DNA of 7,384 bases from Pontiellaceae bacterium (GCA_029934215.1 JAOZMR010000140.1:1-7384); one strand, 5' to 3'. Shown: positions 1 through 5,584, numbered from the stretch's first letter. Numbers and translations: made by a program. The notes: a model not told the origin generated them from the letters alone.

Positions 1-2
1 TC

Positions 3-440
3 TATCGGATATTGAACGAGAAAACTGGGCTGTCCGATTCGCTCCACGGCTTACTTCAAATTCATTATGTGGAGTTGGAGCGTTTTAAGACGAAGACTGA
101 AGATCTTAAAACTGCCTTGGATCGCTGGACAGCCTTTTTGGTGCGGGCGCACAAATTAAAGAAAGATGATCTTCCGGAAACGTTAAATGATCCAGATATT
201 AAAAAAGCGGTGGAAGAGGTCGATCGAATGTTTAATGAGGAAGAGCGGGCGATGTACGTCATCCGTCGAGATTTAAACATGGATGCGCACAGCAAGATTG
301 AATCGGCGAAAGAGCAGGTAGAGATCGCGCAGCGCGAGAATGAGAAGGCGCAGCGCGAGAAGGAGGAAGAGCGTCGGCTGAAAGAAGACGCGCAGCGTCG
401 GGTGGCGGAACTTGAATCCCTGTTGAAAGAGAAGAATTGA
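3..440 (+). CDS. C-terminal part of an Rpn-family PD-(D/E)XK nuclease/putative transposase (5' end outside window)
   Basis: The frame is open from the window's left edge, so the gene starts upstream; no start inside the window is needed. Visible order: a segment ending 'LQIHYVELERFK', matching the end of the Rpn/transposase_31-type nuclease domain; then 'LDRWTAFLVRAHKL' and 'LPETLNDPDIKKAVEEVDRM', the usual helical linker of this family; then a highly charged coiled coil (repeats of 'EKAQRE' type) ending in KEKN. The catalytic PD-(D/E)XK residues would lie upstream and are not seen. Known members are DNA endonucleases linked to recombination and anti-phage defence, and some are inhibited by a short protein made from an internal start in the same gene. 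Here an internal ATG at 228 has a purine-rich GGAAGAGG at 212-219, so such a 70-residue product is possible (inference). The tail is duplicated in the next gene. Family call is from motif recognition only. Confidence 0.75.
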   Translation, partial: YRILNEKTGLSDSLHGLLQIHYVELERFKTKTEDLKTALDRWTAFLVRAHKLKKDDLPETLNDPDIKKAVEEVDRMFNEEERAMYVIRRDLNMDAHSKIESAKEQVEIAQRENEKAQREKEEERRLKEDAQRRVAELESLLKEKN

Positions 441-443
441 CCT

Positions 444-467
444 CTCTCGAATCTGCACGAACGAGAG
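444..467. other. Short hairpin between the nuclease gene and the tail-copy gene
   Basis: CTCTCG (444-449) and CGAGAG (462-467) form a perfect 6-bp inverted repeat just after the nuclease stop codon. A T-rich stretch follows, but there is no clean T-run directly behind the stem, so it may be a weak attenuator or nothing. Confidence 0.25.
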
Positions 468-511
468 TAAGAAATGTTGTTGTTGTTTTGTGAACAAAAA
501 AGGAGATGTGT

Positions 512-769
512 ATGAGTAACGTGAATCTGGATATCGACTCTGCAATTAAAAAGGCGGAGACAGAACTCGAAAATATGTTTAATGAGGAAGAGCGGGCGAT
601 ATACATCATTCGTAGGGATATGATCATGGATGTGCACAGCAAGATTGAATCGGCGAAAGAGCAGATGGAGATCGCGCAGCGCGAGAAGGAGAAGGCCCAG
701 CGCGAAAATGAAGAAGCGCAGCGACGGATTGCTGAGCTTGAAGCACTCGTGAAAAATCAGAATGTTTAA
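512..769 (+). CDS. Small free-standing copy of the Rpn C-terminal coiled-coil tail (possible RpnS-like inhibitor)
   Basis: Encodes 85 residues starting MSNVNLDIDSAIKK. The ATG at 512 is preferred over the ATG at 506 because AGGAG at 501-505 sits 6 bases before it. From about residue 9 the protein aligns without gaps to the end of the upstream nuclease gene: 'DPDIKKAVEEVDRMFNEEERA' there corresponds to DSAIKKAETELENMFNEEER here, and 'HSKIESAKEQ' and the 'AQRE' coiled coil are shared. At DNA level the copy is offset by 347 bp (atgtttaatgaggaagagcg at 228 and 575). It has no nuclease domain. Spacing is 71 bp from the nuclease stop and 21 bp to the next gene, so co-transcription is plausible. Known biology: some Rpn nucleases are neutralised by a separate C-terminal product made from inside the gene. 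I infer that this ORF could be such an inhibitor supplied by duplication; a decaying duplication remnant is the alternative. Confidence 0.7.
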   Translation: MSNVNLDIDSAIKKAETELENMFNEEERAIYIIRRDMIMDVHSKIESAKEQMEIAQREKEKAQRENEEAQRRIAELEALVKNQNV

Positions 770-790
770 ATAGTGAAAGGAATGAAGATC

Positions 791-1243
791 ATGAAAAAAT
801 GGACAACAGGATTAGGTTTAGTTTTTGCGGGGTTGAGTATTTTTGGGCAAACCACATTGCATGTGTTACCCGCCGAAGTGGAGGATCTCACCAACTCGCA
901 TCAGCTGGTTTGGGAAACAGAGCCAGGCGTTCGCTACGAACTGCAACAATCATCAAACCTGACGAGCTGGGCATCCATCGCGGGCTATCCCACCTCCGCC
1001 GTCCAATATACCGACGGACACGCCTTCGAAATGGACGGCGAGCAGAAGCAACAATTCTACCGCGTCGTCCAGTTCGATGAACAACCGCCCGCCATCACCC
1101 AACAATTCCCCGAAGACGGCGGCTTCGCCGTTCCAAGGTTTGGAACCCTATCAATGACCCTCGGCGACCTCTCCGACCTCAACACCAACACCCTCTCCAT
1201 AACCGTCGGCGACCTCGGCACCTTCTCGCTCGCCAGCGACTAG
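791..1243 (+). CDS. N-terminal fragment of the secreted protein, ending at the amber codon
   Basis: If TAG is read as stop, this gives a 150-residue product. It begins MKKWTTGLGLVFAGLSIFGQ, a typical signal peptide (two Lys, then a hydrophobic core) with cleavage probable near residue 20. The mature part contains 'YELQQSSNLTSWASIAGYP', a pattern I associate with exported proteins of Verrucomicrobia-like bacteria ('stress of N-L-x-x-W' type), and the start of a repetitive Ig/cadherin-like stretch ('LGDLSDLNTNTLSITVGDLG'). Nothing catalytic is visible. On its own the fragment is likely to be exported and non-functional. It follows the Rpn tail-copy gene by 21 bp and may share its transcript. 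Confidence 0.55.
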   Translation: MKKWTTGLGLVFAGLSIFGQTTLHVLPAEVEDLTNSHQLVWETEPGVRYELQQSSNLTSWASIAGYPTSAVQYTDGHAFEMDGEQKQQFYRVVQFDEQPPAITQQFPEDGGFAVPRFGTLSMTLGDLSDLNTNTLSITVGDLGTFSLASD

Positions 1244-1456
1244 CTCAGCTACTCCAACAACATCCTCACCTTCGACAACGGCGGCGACACCGCCCTCGGC
1301 GGCTACGGCTCCAACGTCCAAGTCACCCTCACCGTCGCCGACACCCACGGAAACACCGCCACCAACGACTGGGCGTTCGATCTAGAGGTTGAGCCGGAAG
1401 TCGCCACCAACCTCTTCGTCTTTGGCTCGCCAGCCGCGCAACGCGCAGGCCAGCAA

Positions 1457-3577
1457 TTGACCGCGCAACAACGCACCATCTTCCGCTCCGTCTATCCCAA
1501 CCAAGGCCCCGTCCGAATGGATGCCACCGCCGCGCCCTGGACGCTGATCGGAGTGGAGGCAGGGCACCTTCTCTTCAGCTACACCGACACCCCGCCGACC
1601 TTCCAGACTGGACAATTCCTCGCCAACGCCGCGCCCGGAAAAAAGGACGAGATTTTCTATCGAAAAGTCCTCTCGACCACGGACAACAGCGGTGCAAAAG
1701 AAATCACCGTTTACACCAAAGATGTCAGGATGCTCGAAATCGTCGGGCAGGCATCTGTGTTGGTCGCGAGTCCGCAACTGGGCGTTTACCTCATCACGCA
1801 GCAAGGCGTACTCGTTCAGGGATCTGGAGAAGTCACGATAGGCGGTGCCATCTCTCACACCGTTGATTTCTCGGGAACCCCCGTTTCCTACACGCTTTCT
1901 GGCGATTGGAGCTTCACGCCAAAAGTCACTGTCGCCTTCGACATACAAGGCAACGAACTCGAAGACTTCTTTTTTCGCTACGAAGGAAGCTCCGAAATCA
2001 ACGTCAACGCCACCATCGCCGCCAGCGGCGGCTACACAAAAACCGTCACAACCCCGACGCTGTTGAGCTACGGACACGTCTATTACTTCGGACAGGCCGG
2101 TCCCGTACCCCTTTGGGGCGACCTCAACTTCTCGCTCGTCGCCGAAGCGGGGGTCGATCTGGACGCGGAAGCCTCCTTCACCACCGGCATGAGCCGCAGT
2201 CGATCCGTCTATTTTCAGGTTCGATACAGCTCCACTGATTCCTCTAAAAACAAATGGACTCAATCGGAGCCAGAGGGAGAGCTTCCAGTGGAGCCATCCT
2301 TTGACTATCACATTACAGGCACAGCGAAAGCATGGGCGAAGCTGATCCCAGAAGTGAAACTTAAACTGAACAGCCTTTTCGGTGTTGAAGCCAACATCGT
2401 TCCAAAGGTTGGATTTAATGGCGAAGCTGAATTCCTTGGAGACGACCCTATCGCGGCGGAATTCGATCTTTACGGACGGGTGGACTTCAACGCCGGACTC
2501 AGCGTGATCGGACTCGATAGCGGAAACCTGCCGTCGTTTCCATCCGTCAATTTGGTGAATCACGAACTAAAAATAAAATACCCAGAACCCGAAGAGCTGA
2601 TCTTTGAAACGCAGCCAGAAGACCAAACCGCGGAAGAAGGCGGAAGCGCGGTGTTCACGGCACTTGCATTGGACAACTCCCCGATTACGTATCATTGGTA
2701 TCATAACGAACGATCCTTGATGCAATCCTCCGCCAGTCTCATCATACATCCCGTCACAAAAGCGAAAGCTGGAACCTATCAAGCCCGCGCAATTTCTACG
2801 GGCGAAACGCTTTGGTCGGAACCCGTCACCCTCACCGTCCTTCCCCCCGGCGGTTCAGCCCCCGGCGGCATGGTGCGAATTCCCGGCGGAACCAACGCTG
2901 GAACCGATCCAGACTACGGAGACTATTCGCTGACCGTGGATTCGTTTTATATGGATCGCACGGAGGTGACGAAGGCGCAGTGGGATGTGGTTTATAATTG
3001 GGCGATTGTGAACGGCTATAGTTTTGCAAATGCTGGATCGGGTAAAGCGGCGGATCATCCTGTACATACGGTGACCTGGTACGATTGCGTGAAATGGTGC
3101 AATGCCCGAAGCGAGAAAGAGGGAAAAACACCGTGCTATGATTTGAGCAATTGGAGCTGTGATGTCAGTGCGAACGGGTATCGGTTGCCGACGAACGATG
3201 AATGGGAATACGCCGCTCGCGGCGGGTCGAGCGGGAAACGGTTTCCGTGGGGCGATACGATCACACATAGTCAGGCGAACTATTATAGCTACAGCTACAG
3301 TTACGACGTCAGCCCGACGCGCGGCTATCATCCAGATTACGACGATGGAGAAACTCCGTACACGAGTCCGAGCGGAACATTTTCGCCGAACGGATACGGG
3401 TTGTGCGACATGGCTGGAAATGTGTGGGAGTGGTGCAATACTACGTCGGGCTCGGCCCGGACTATTCGGGGCGGGTGTTGGGGCAACGACGCGAGCTTCG
3501 CGCGGTGCGGTTATCGGAGCTCGAGCACGCCGAGCAGCACGAGCAACCACTTCGGTTTGCGTGTTGTCTGCCGTTAA
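1457..3577 (+). CDS. C-terminal part of the secreted protein: beta-rich region, Ig-like domain and FGE/SUMF1-like domain
   Basis: The frame is open from 1244; the first formal start is TTG 1457, and no Shine-Dalgarno supports an independent start there or at ATG 1517, so it probably depends on reading through 1241-1243. Residues here (from 1457): a long beta-rich region, an Ig-like domain at about 2603-2850 ('QPEDQTAEEGGSAVF', 'YHWYHNERSL', 'AGTYQARA'), then an FGE-type domain at 2870-3574: 'MVRIPGGTN', 'FYMDRTEVTKAQW', 'HPVHTVTWYDCVKWCNARS', 'GYRLPTNDEWEYAARGG', 'FPWGD', 'NGYGLCDMAGNVWEWC', 'RTIRGGCW'. The twin Cys motif of catalytic sulfatase-activating enzymes (MCH...C after GGSY in human FGE) is replaced by GND...A, so it is unlikely to be an oxidase; a binding or display role fits better. 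Only ~10 residues separate WEWC from RGG, shorter than usual, suggesting a small in-frame deletion. Confidence 0.7.
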   Translation: MTAQQRTIFRSVYPNQGPVRMDATAAPWTLIGVEAGHLLFSYTDTPPTFQTGQFLANAAPGKKDEIFYRKVLSTTDNSGAKEITVYTKDVRMLEIVGQASVLVASPQLGVYLITQQGVLVQGSGEVTIGGAISHTVDFSGTPVSYTLSGDWSFTPKVTVAFDIQGNELEDFFFRYEGSSEINVNATIAASGGYTKTVTTPTLLSYGHVYYFGQAGPVPLWGDLNFSLVAEAGVDLDAEASFTTGMSRSRSVYFQVRYSSTDSSKNKWTQSEPEGELPVEPSFDYHITGTAKAWAKLIPEVKLKLNSLFGVEANIVPKVGFNGEAEFLGDDPIAAEFDLYGRVDFNAGLSVIGLDSGNLPSFPSVNLVNHELKIKYPEPEELIFETQPEDQTAEEGGSAVFTALALDNSPITYHWYHNERSLMQSSASLIIHPVTKAKAGTYQARAISTGETLWSEPVTLTVLPPGGSAPGGMVRIPGGTNAGTDPDYGDYSLTVDSFYMDRTEVTKAQWDVVYNWAIVNGYSFANAGSGKAADHPVHTVTWYDCVKWCNARSEKEGKTPCYDLSNWSCDVSANGYRLPTNDEWEYAARGGSSGKRFPWGDTITHSQANYYSYSYSYDVSPTRGYHPDYDDGETPYTSPSGTFSPNGYGLCDMAGNVWEWCNTTSGSARTIRGGCWGNDASFARCGYRSSSTPSSTSNHFGLRVVCR
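3467..3577 (+). other. Candidate DGR-type variable region at the end of the FGE-like domain
   Basis: The last codons read 'RGGCW-GND-ASFARCGYR-SSST-P-SST-SNH-FGLRVV'. This aligns without gaps to the frame seen in DGR targets of the FGE fold, where a template rich in AAC codons ('RGGSW-NNN-A...R...R-NNNN-P...-NNN-IGFR') is diversified at adenines. Here GND is GGC AAC GAC, SNH is AGC AAC CAC and the residue before GLR is TTC; each can arise from AAC or ATC by changes at A only. No template repeat or reverse transcriptase is in the window, and ordinary FGE domains also end in a Ser/Asn-rich 'P...GFR' loop, so this remains an inference. Confidence 0.35.
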
Positions 3578-3632
3578 GTTCCCCCACTCGCTCCTCCAAG
3601 AAACAAGAACAAGAAAACAGAGAGCGGAGTCT

Positions 3633-3696
3633 CGGTTGCTTCTGCGCTGTGGGTGAGGGACGAACCCCGACTGAAAGGAGAAGCCAGAAGCAACCG
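3633..3696. other. 12-bp inverted repeat downstream of the secreted-protein gene
   Basis: CGGTTGCTTCTG (3633-3644) and CAGAAGCAACCG (3685-3696) are perfect reverse complements with a 40-base loop, which itself holds a weak GGGT/ACCC pairing. No T-run follows, so it is a poor intrinsic terminator. It starts 55 bp after the stop codon. DGR targets often carry an inverted repeat just after the variable region, which would suit the neighbouring candidate; it could also be an unrelated palindrome. Confidence 0.45.
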
Positions 3697-3720
3697 TGAC
3701 GGAGCGGGAGCGGGAGAAAT

Positions 3721-3744
3721 GAATGTCGAATATCGAATGTCGAA
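3721..3744. repeat. Short direct repeat gaatgtcgaa x2
   Basis: Two exact copies of gaatgtcgaa are separated by tatc. This is a simple intergenic repeat with no coding content. Confidence 0.6.
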
Positions 3745-3771
3745 GGGAAGAGGAATAAGGAAAAGAACCCT

Positions 3772-3795
3772 ATCGCCGTAAGGCGATCGATTTTT
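3772..3795 (+). terminator. Probable intrinsic terminator after the secreted-protein gene
   Basis: ATCGCC-GTAA-GGCGAT is a perfect 6-bp stem with a GNRA tetraloop, followed after CG by ATTTTT. It lies about 200 bp past the stop codon at 3577 and reads on the + strand. Confidence 0.5.
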
Positions 3796-3805
3796 GTAAA
3801 AGGGT

Positions 3806-3924
3806 AAAAGGTGTCAGAGTACCAGCTTGAGTCAACCCCTTTTTTTTCGAAAAAGTTTCAGGCATGGAGGGAACGTCTCCGCTGAAAAGCGGATTTTTTA
3901 TAGTGAATTTGCCGTACGATCCGG
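3806..3924 (+). repeat. Repeat A, copy 1 (~119 bp)
   Basis: Begins aaaaggtgtcagagtacc and ends near tgccgtacgatccgg. It recurs at 6714-6831 and 6906-7024 with only a few substitutions and T-run length differences. Each copy holds the self-complementary core TTTTTCGAAAAA and then a GAAA-loop hairpin with a T-run. No protein is encoded. The ggtgtcag start is shared with repeat B. The structure suggests a REP-like or other non-autonomous element (inference). Confidence 0.85.
3878..3899 (+). terminator. Terminator-like hairpin inside repeat A copy 1
   Basis: TCCGCT-GAAA-AGCGGA followed directly by TTTTTT: a 6-bp perfect stem, a stable GNRA loop and six Ts. It is conserved in all three copies of repeat A. 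Confidence 0.6.
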
Positions 3925-3932
3925 TATGAACG

Positions 3933-4246
3933 GCGGAAGGTGTCAGTCCTATTATTACATCATTATTAATTGAGAGGACGGGTTCTTTGGGTGTTTTGGA
4001 TCATCAATCTTCTGGAGAATATGATCGCAAAGCCGCGAAGAAAAGATGAGAGAAAGAGAGATTTAGACAGGATTACAGGATTGACTGGATGGGAAAATGA
4101 AAATCCCGTTCATCCTGTAATCCTGTCAAAAAATGCACATGAAACGGGGGGATGCGTCCTACTATTACATCATTTCGTTTCCAAACCTTGGAAAAAGTGA
4201 ACGTGAAAGTTCCAATGACTGGAAAAAGAAAAGCAGGCGAAGGCGT
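3933..4246 (+). repeat. Repeat B, copy 1 (314-bp direct repeat, left of the PIN TA module)
   Basis: Matches 4948-5261 at a constant offset of 1015 bp with no difference that I could find; identity stops at 3932/4947 and 4247/5262. Inside are a 19-base motif starting gtcctattattacatcat at 3946 that recurs with one mismatch at 4156, a large hairpin (4066-4127), and ttccaa..ttggaa type palindromes near 4183-4226. Its right edge lies 2 bp past the stop codon of the - strand antitoxin gene. Short open frames inside it are non-coding artefacts carried equally by both copies. Confidence 0.9.
4066..4127. repeat. 16-bp inverted repeat (long hairpin) inside B1
   Basis: GACAGGATTACAGGAT (4066-4081) and ATCCTGTAATCCTGTC (4112-4127) pair perfectly around a 30-base loop. 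'ACAGGAT' repeat hairpins of this type are common in intergenic DNA of several bacterial groups; their role is unknown. Confidence 0.85.
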
Positions 4247-4248
4247 TT

Positions 4249-4434
4249 TTATCCTTTAGGCGAAAGGGCGGAGTCGAACGATCGGGACAGGTTTCGTTGG
4301 AAAGGTGTTTCAGTGCAATTCTTATTGTCTTGTAAGGATTGGTAGAAATGCACAAGTTTCCGAGCATCAAATTCGCATCGTTTTGAAATGGCTGTTCTGG
4401 AGTCCCAAACGCGTTGAAGTGTTGAATCTGTCAT
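4249..4434 (-). CDS. Antitoxin partner of the PIN-domain toxin
   Basis: Encodes 61 residues beginning MTDSTLQRVWDSRTAISKRC. The ATG (4434-4432) overlaps the toxin's TGA as ATGA, and AAGGAGG at 4448-4442 lies 7 bases before it, which fixes the start; the longer frame from TTG 4452 would lack that site. The N-terminal ~37 residues ('LQRVWDSRTAISKRCEFDARKLVHFYQSL') fit the short helical antitoxins encoded just downstream of 'KVYIETSIPS' PIN toxins. The role is to bind and block the toxin. The C-terminal ~20 residues (TETPFQRNLSRSFDSALSPKG region) look like less constrained tail. The stop codon is 2 bp from the edge of repeat B1. The strong Shine-Dalgarno for a second-position antitoxin would favour its excess over toxin. 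Confidence 0.7.
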   Translation of the reverse strand: MTDSTLQRVWDSRTAISKRCEFDARKLVHFYQSLQDNKNCTETPFQRNLSRSFDSALSPKG

Positions 4435-4907
4435 GGTACATCCTCCTTGCAAAGTTCCATTGGAGTTACCAATGCTGGCACAAAAAGACCCAATCTTGTG
4501 TTGATGATCCGGATATGCTCAAATTTATTTGCATTGGCTATATGACTGCAATTCCATGTCAGCAAGAAATCGCATTTATGATATGAAGCAAGAGCCAGAT
4601 GCAACGCATCACCTAGCCGTTCTTGAGGCATGAGATGGTTGTTGATATACGTGTCAACAACATCTGCAATTTCGTCGGGTATGCTCACTCGGGGCAGGTC
4701 TTTGATCAGCAAAACGGCATTCTGTTGCGTTGGGTATTCCCCTTCGTTTAATTCGGCTATAACACTGTTACTTGTGACCACGTTATAAACGTCAGGATAT
4801 TCTGCCCACCATTGACGAGTCCAATGCCTTCTGGCCACCATTTCTGGTTCTTGGCGAGTCTCATAGAAGAAACTGGGGATTGATGTTTCTATATAAACTT
4901 TTTTCAT
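4431..4907 (-). CDS. PIN-domain toxin (VapC-like RNase), first gene of a reverse-order TA operon
   Basis: 158 residues. Starts MKKVYIETSIPSFFYE, the hallmark of a PIN subfamily with Glu (E7) where most PIN domains have the first Asp. Other expected acidic/active-site positions are E52 in 'SNSVIAEL', D100 in 'LGDALHLALASYH', and the 'LLTWNCSHIANANK' segment (W118, N119) near the end of the domain. Full length for the family. Expected role: metal-dependent RNA cleavage, held in check by the antitoxin that overlaps it by ATGA at 4431-4434. A TGA directly upstream in frame (4913-4911) rules out a longer protein. The best purine tract upstream (GGAGGA, 4933-4928) is about 20 bases away, so toxin translation is probably weak. 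The whole operon sits between repeats B1 and B2. Confidence 0.85.
   Translation of the reverse strand: MKKVYIETSIPSFFYETRQEPEMVARRHWTRQWWAEYPDVYNVVTSNSVIAELNEGEYPTQQNAVLLIKDLPRVSIPDEIADVVDTYINNHLMPQERLGDALHLALASYHKCDFLLTWNCSHIANANKFEHIRIINTRLGLFVPALVTPMELCKEDVP
4442..4448 (-). promoter_or_regulatory. Strong ribosome binding site of the second-position antitoxin, inside the toxin's 3' end
   Basis: AAGGAGG on the - strand, 7 bases before the antitoxin ATG at 4434 and embedded in the last codons of the toxin. It decides the antitoxin start and suggests translation at a higher rate than the upstream toxin, whose own start has no good site at normal spacing. Confidence 0.7.
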
Positions 4908-4914
4908 GGCTCAA

Positions 4915-4943
4915 ACCGTACAGTGATTCCTCCGTTTTATCAA
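4915..4943 (-). promoter_or_regulatory. Weak candidate promoter of the PIN TA operon
   Basis: On the - strand TTGATA (4943-4938), 17 bases, then TACGGT (4920-4915). The -10 is poor and the leader would be only a few bases. It is offered because only 40 bp separate the toxin ATG from repeat B2; otherwise the promoter must lie inside B2. Confidence 0.2.
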
Positions 4944-4947
4944 GACC

Positions 4948-5261
4948 GCGGAAGGTGTCAGTCCTATTATTACATCATTATTAATTGAGAGGACGGGTTC
5001 TTTGGGTGTTTTGGATCATCAATCTTCTGGAGAATATGATCGCAAAGCCGCGAAGAAAAGATGAGAGAAAGAGAGATTTAGACAGGATTACAGGATTGAC
5101 TGGATGGGAAAATGAAAATCCCGTTCATCCTGTAATCCTGTCAAAAAATGCACATGAAACGGGGGGATGCGTCCTACTATTACATCATTTCGTTTCCAAA
5201 CCTTGGAAAAAGTGAACGTGAAAGTTCCAATGACTGGAAAAAGAAAAGCAGGCGAAGGCGT
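4948..5261 (+). repeat. Repeat B, copy 2 (314-bp direct repeat, between the two - strand TA operons)
   Basis: Exact-looking second copy of 3933-4246. It lies 40 bp upstream of the PIN toxin start and 11 bp past the stop of the MazF-like gene, so it fills nearly the whole gap between two TA operons. It contains the same hairpin and 19-base internal repeats as B1. Confidence 0.9.
5081..5142. repeat. 16-bp inverted repeat (long hairpin) inside B2
   Basis: Arms 5081-5096 and 5127-5142, the same sequence as in B1. Confidence 0.85.
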
Positions 5262-5272
5262 GGGTGAAAACT

Positions 5273-5584
5273 TTACAGGTTCAGTGCAAATTGAATGGCG
5301 GCGGAGACTTCCTTCATTTTTTTTGCGGAAAGGGCGGTGAGGCGTGTTCCAATTTTCCCTTTGGATACCGTTTGGATGTGATCGCAGTTTATGGCGCATT
5401 CCTTGAGCATTCCGTCGTCTTTTTGGAGAAGTACTTCGCTGGGTATGGATCGAATGGTGGAGGTGATCGGCGCGACCGTGACTTCGCCGAGGTAATCCAA
5501 AATGGAGTCTCGGGTGAGGAGTAGAACGGGGCGTTTTTTGTCGGGTTTAGTGATTTTGTACCACCGGATTTCACCGCGTTTCAT
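5273..5584 (-). CDS. mazF: MazF/PemK-type mRNA interferase toxin
   Basis: 103 residues, normal for MazF. It opens 'MKRGEIRWYKI', then 'KKRPVLLLTRDS' and 'GEVTVAPITSTIR'. By comparison with Bacillus MazF, R18 in 'KRPV' and T41 in 'APITSTI' match the catalytic Arg and Thr. The second half has 'CAINCDHIQTVSKGKI', corresponding to the 'ILLEQIRTIDKQRL' strand, and a final helix. Expected role: ribosome-independent sequence-specific mRNA cleavage, blocked by the upstream antitoxin. Its ATG (5584-5582) overlaps the antitoxin TGA as ATGA. The stop codon is 11 bp from repeat B2, whose hairpin could act as a transcript end. Complete, with no sign of decay. Confidence 0.88.
   Translation of the reverse strand: MKRGEIRWYKITKPDKKRPVLLLTRDSILDYLGEVTVAPITSTIRSIPSEVLLQKDDGMLKECAINCDHIQTVSKGKIGTRLTALSAKKMKEVSAAIQFALNL

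Larger units (their letters stand above)
791..3577 (+). pseudogene. Large secreted Ig/FGE-domain protein gene interrupted by an in-frame amber codon
   Basis: One reading frame runs for 928 codons from ATG 791 to TAA 3575-3577 and is broken only by TAG at 1241-1243 (codon 151). Translation continues sensibly across the stop: 'GTFSLASD[*]LSYSNNILTF', where the natural residue would be Gln (CAG to TAG is one base change). The frame is open from 1244 to 1457 and beyond, so no frameshift is involved. Start choice: AAAGGA at 775-780 is 10 bases before ATG 791; ATG 782 and GTG 773 have no usable Shine-Dalgarno spacing. Layout by codon: signal peptide 1-~20, extracellular beta-rich region ~25-600, Ig-like domain ~605-688, FGE-like domain 694-928. 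A recent nonsense mutation, amber readthrough or a sequencing error would all look like this; lack of further damage argues that the lesion is young or not real. Confidence 0.7.

Noticed and set aside
65..642. Several - strand open frames rich in Ser, Arg and Phe opposite the Rpn-type genes
   Set aside because: They are the complement of coiled-coil codons (GAG/AAG/GCG) and show no start signals or motifs.
1382..2563. A 393-codon open frame on the - strand antisense to the secreted-protein gene
   Set aside because: Its protein is compositionally odd with no recognisable motif, and the + strand frame has clear domains and codon bias (third-position C). It is an antisense shadow of GC-rich coding DNA.
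2855..3550. A 231-codon open frame on the - strand opposite the FGE-like domain
   Set aside because: Arg/Ala/Pro-rich shadow; the + strand has an unmistakable FGE-like domain.
3970..4200. 76-codon open frame, repeated exactly at 4985-5215
   Set aside because: It starts on TTG without a ribosome binding site and runs through the repeat-B hairpin; identical copies reflect the DNA repeat, not a protein family.
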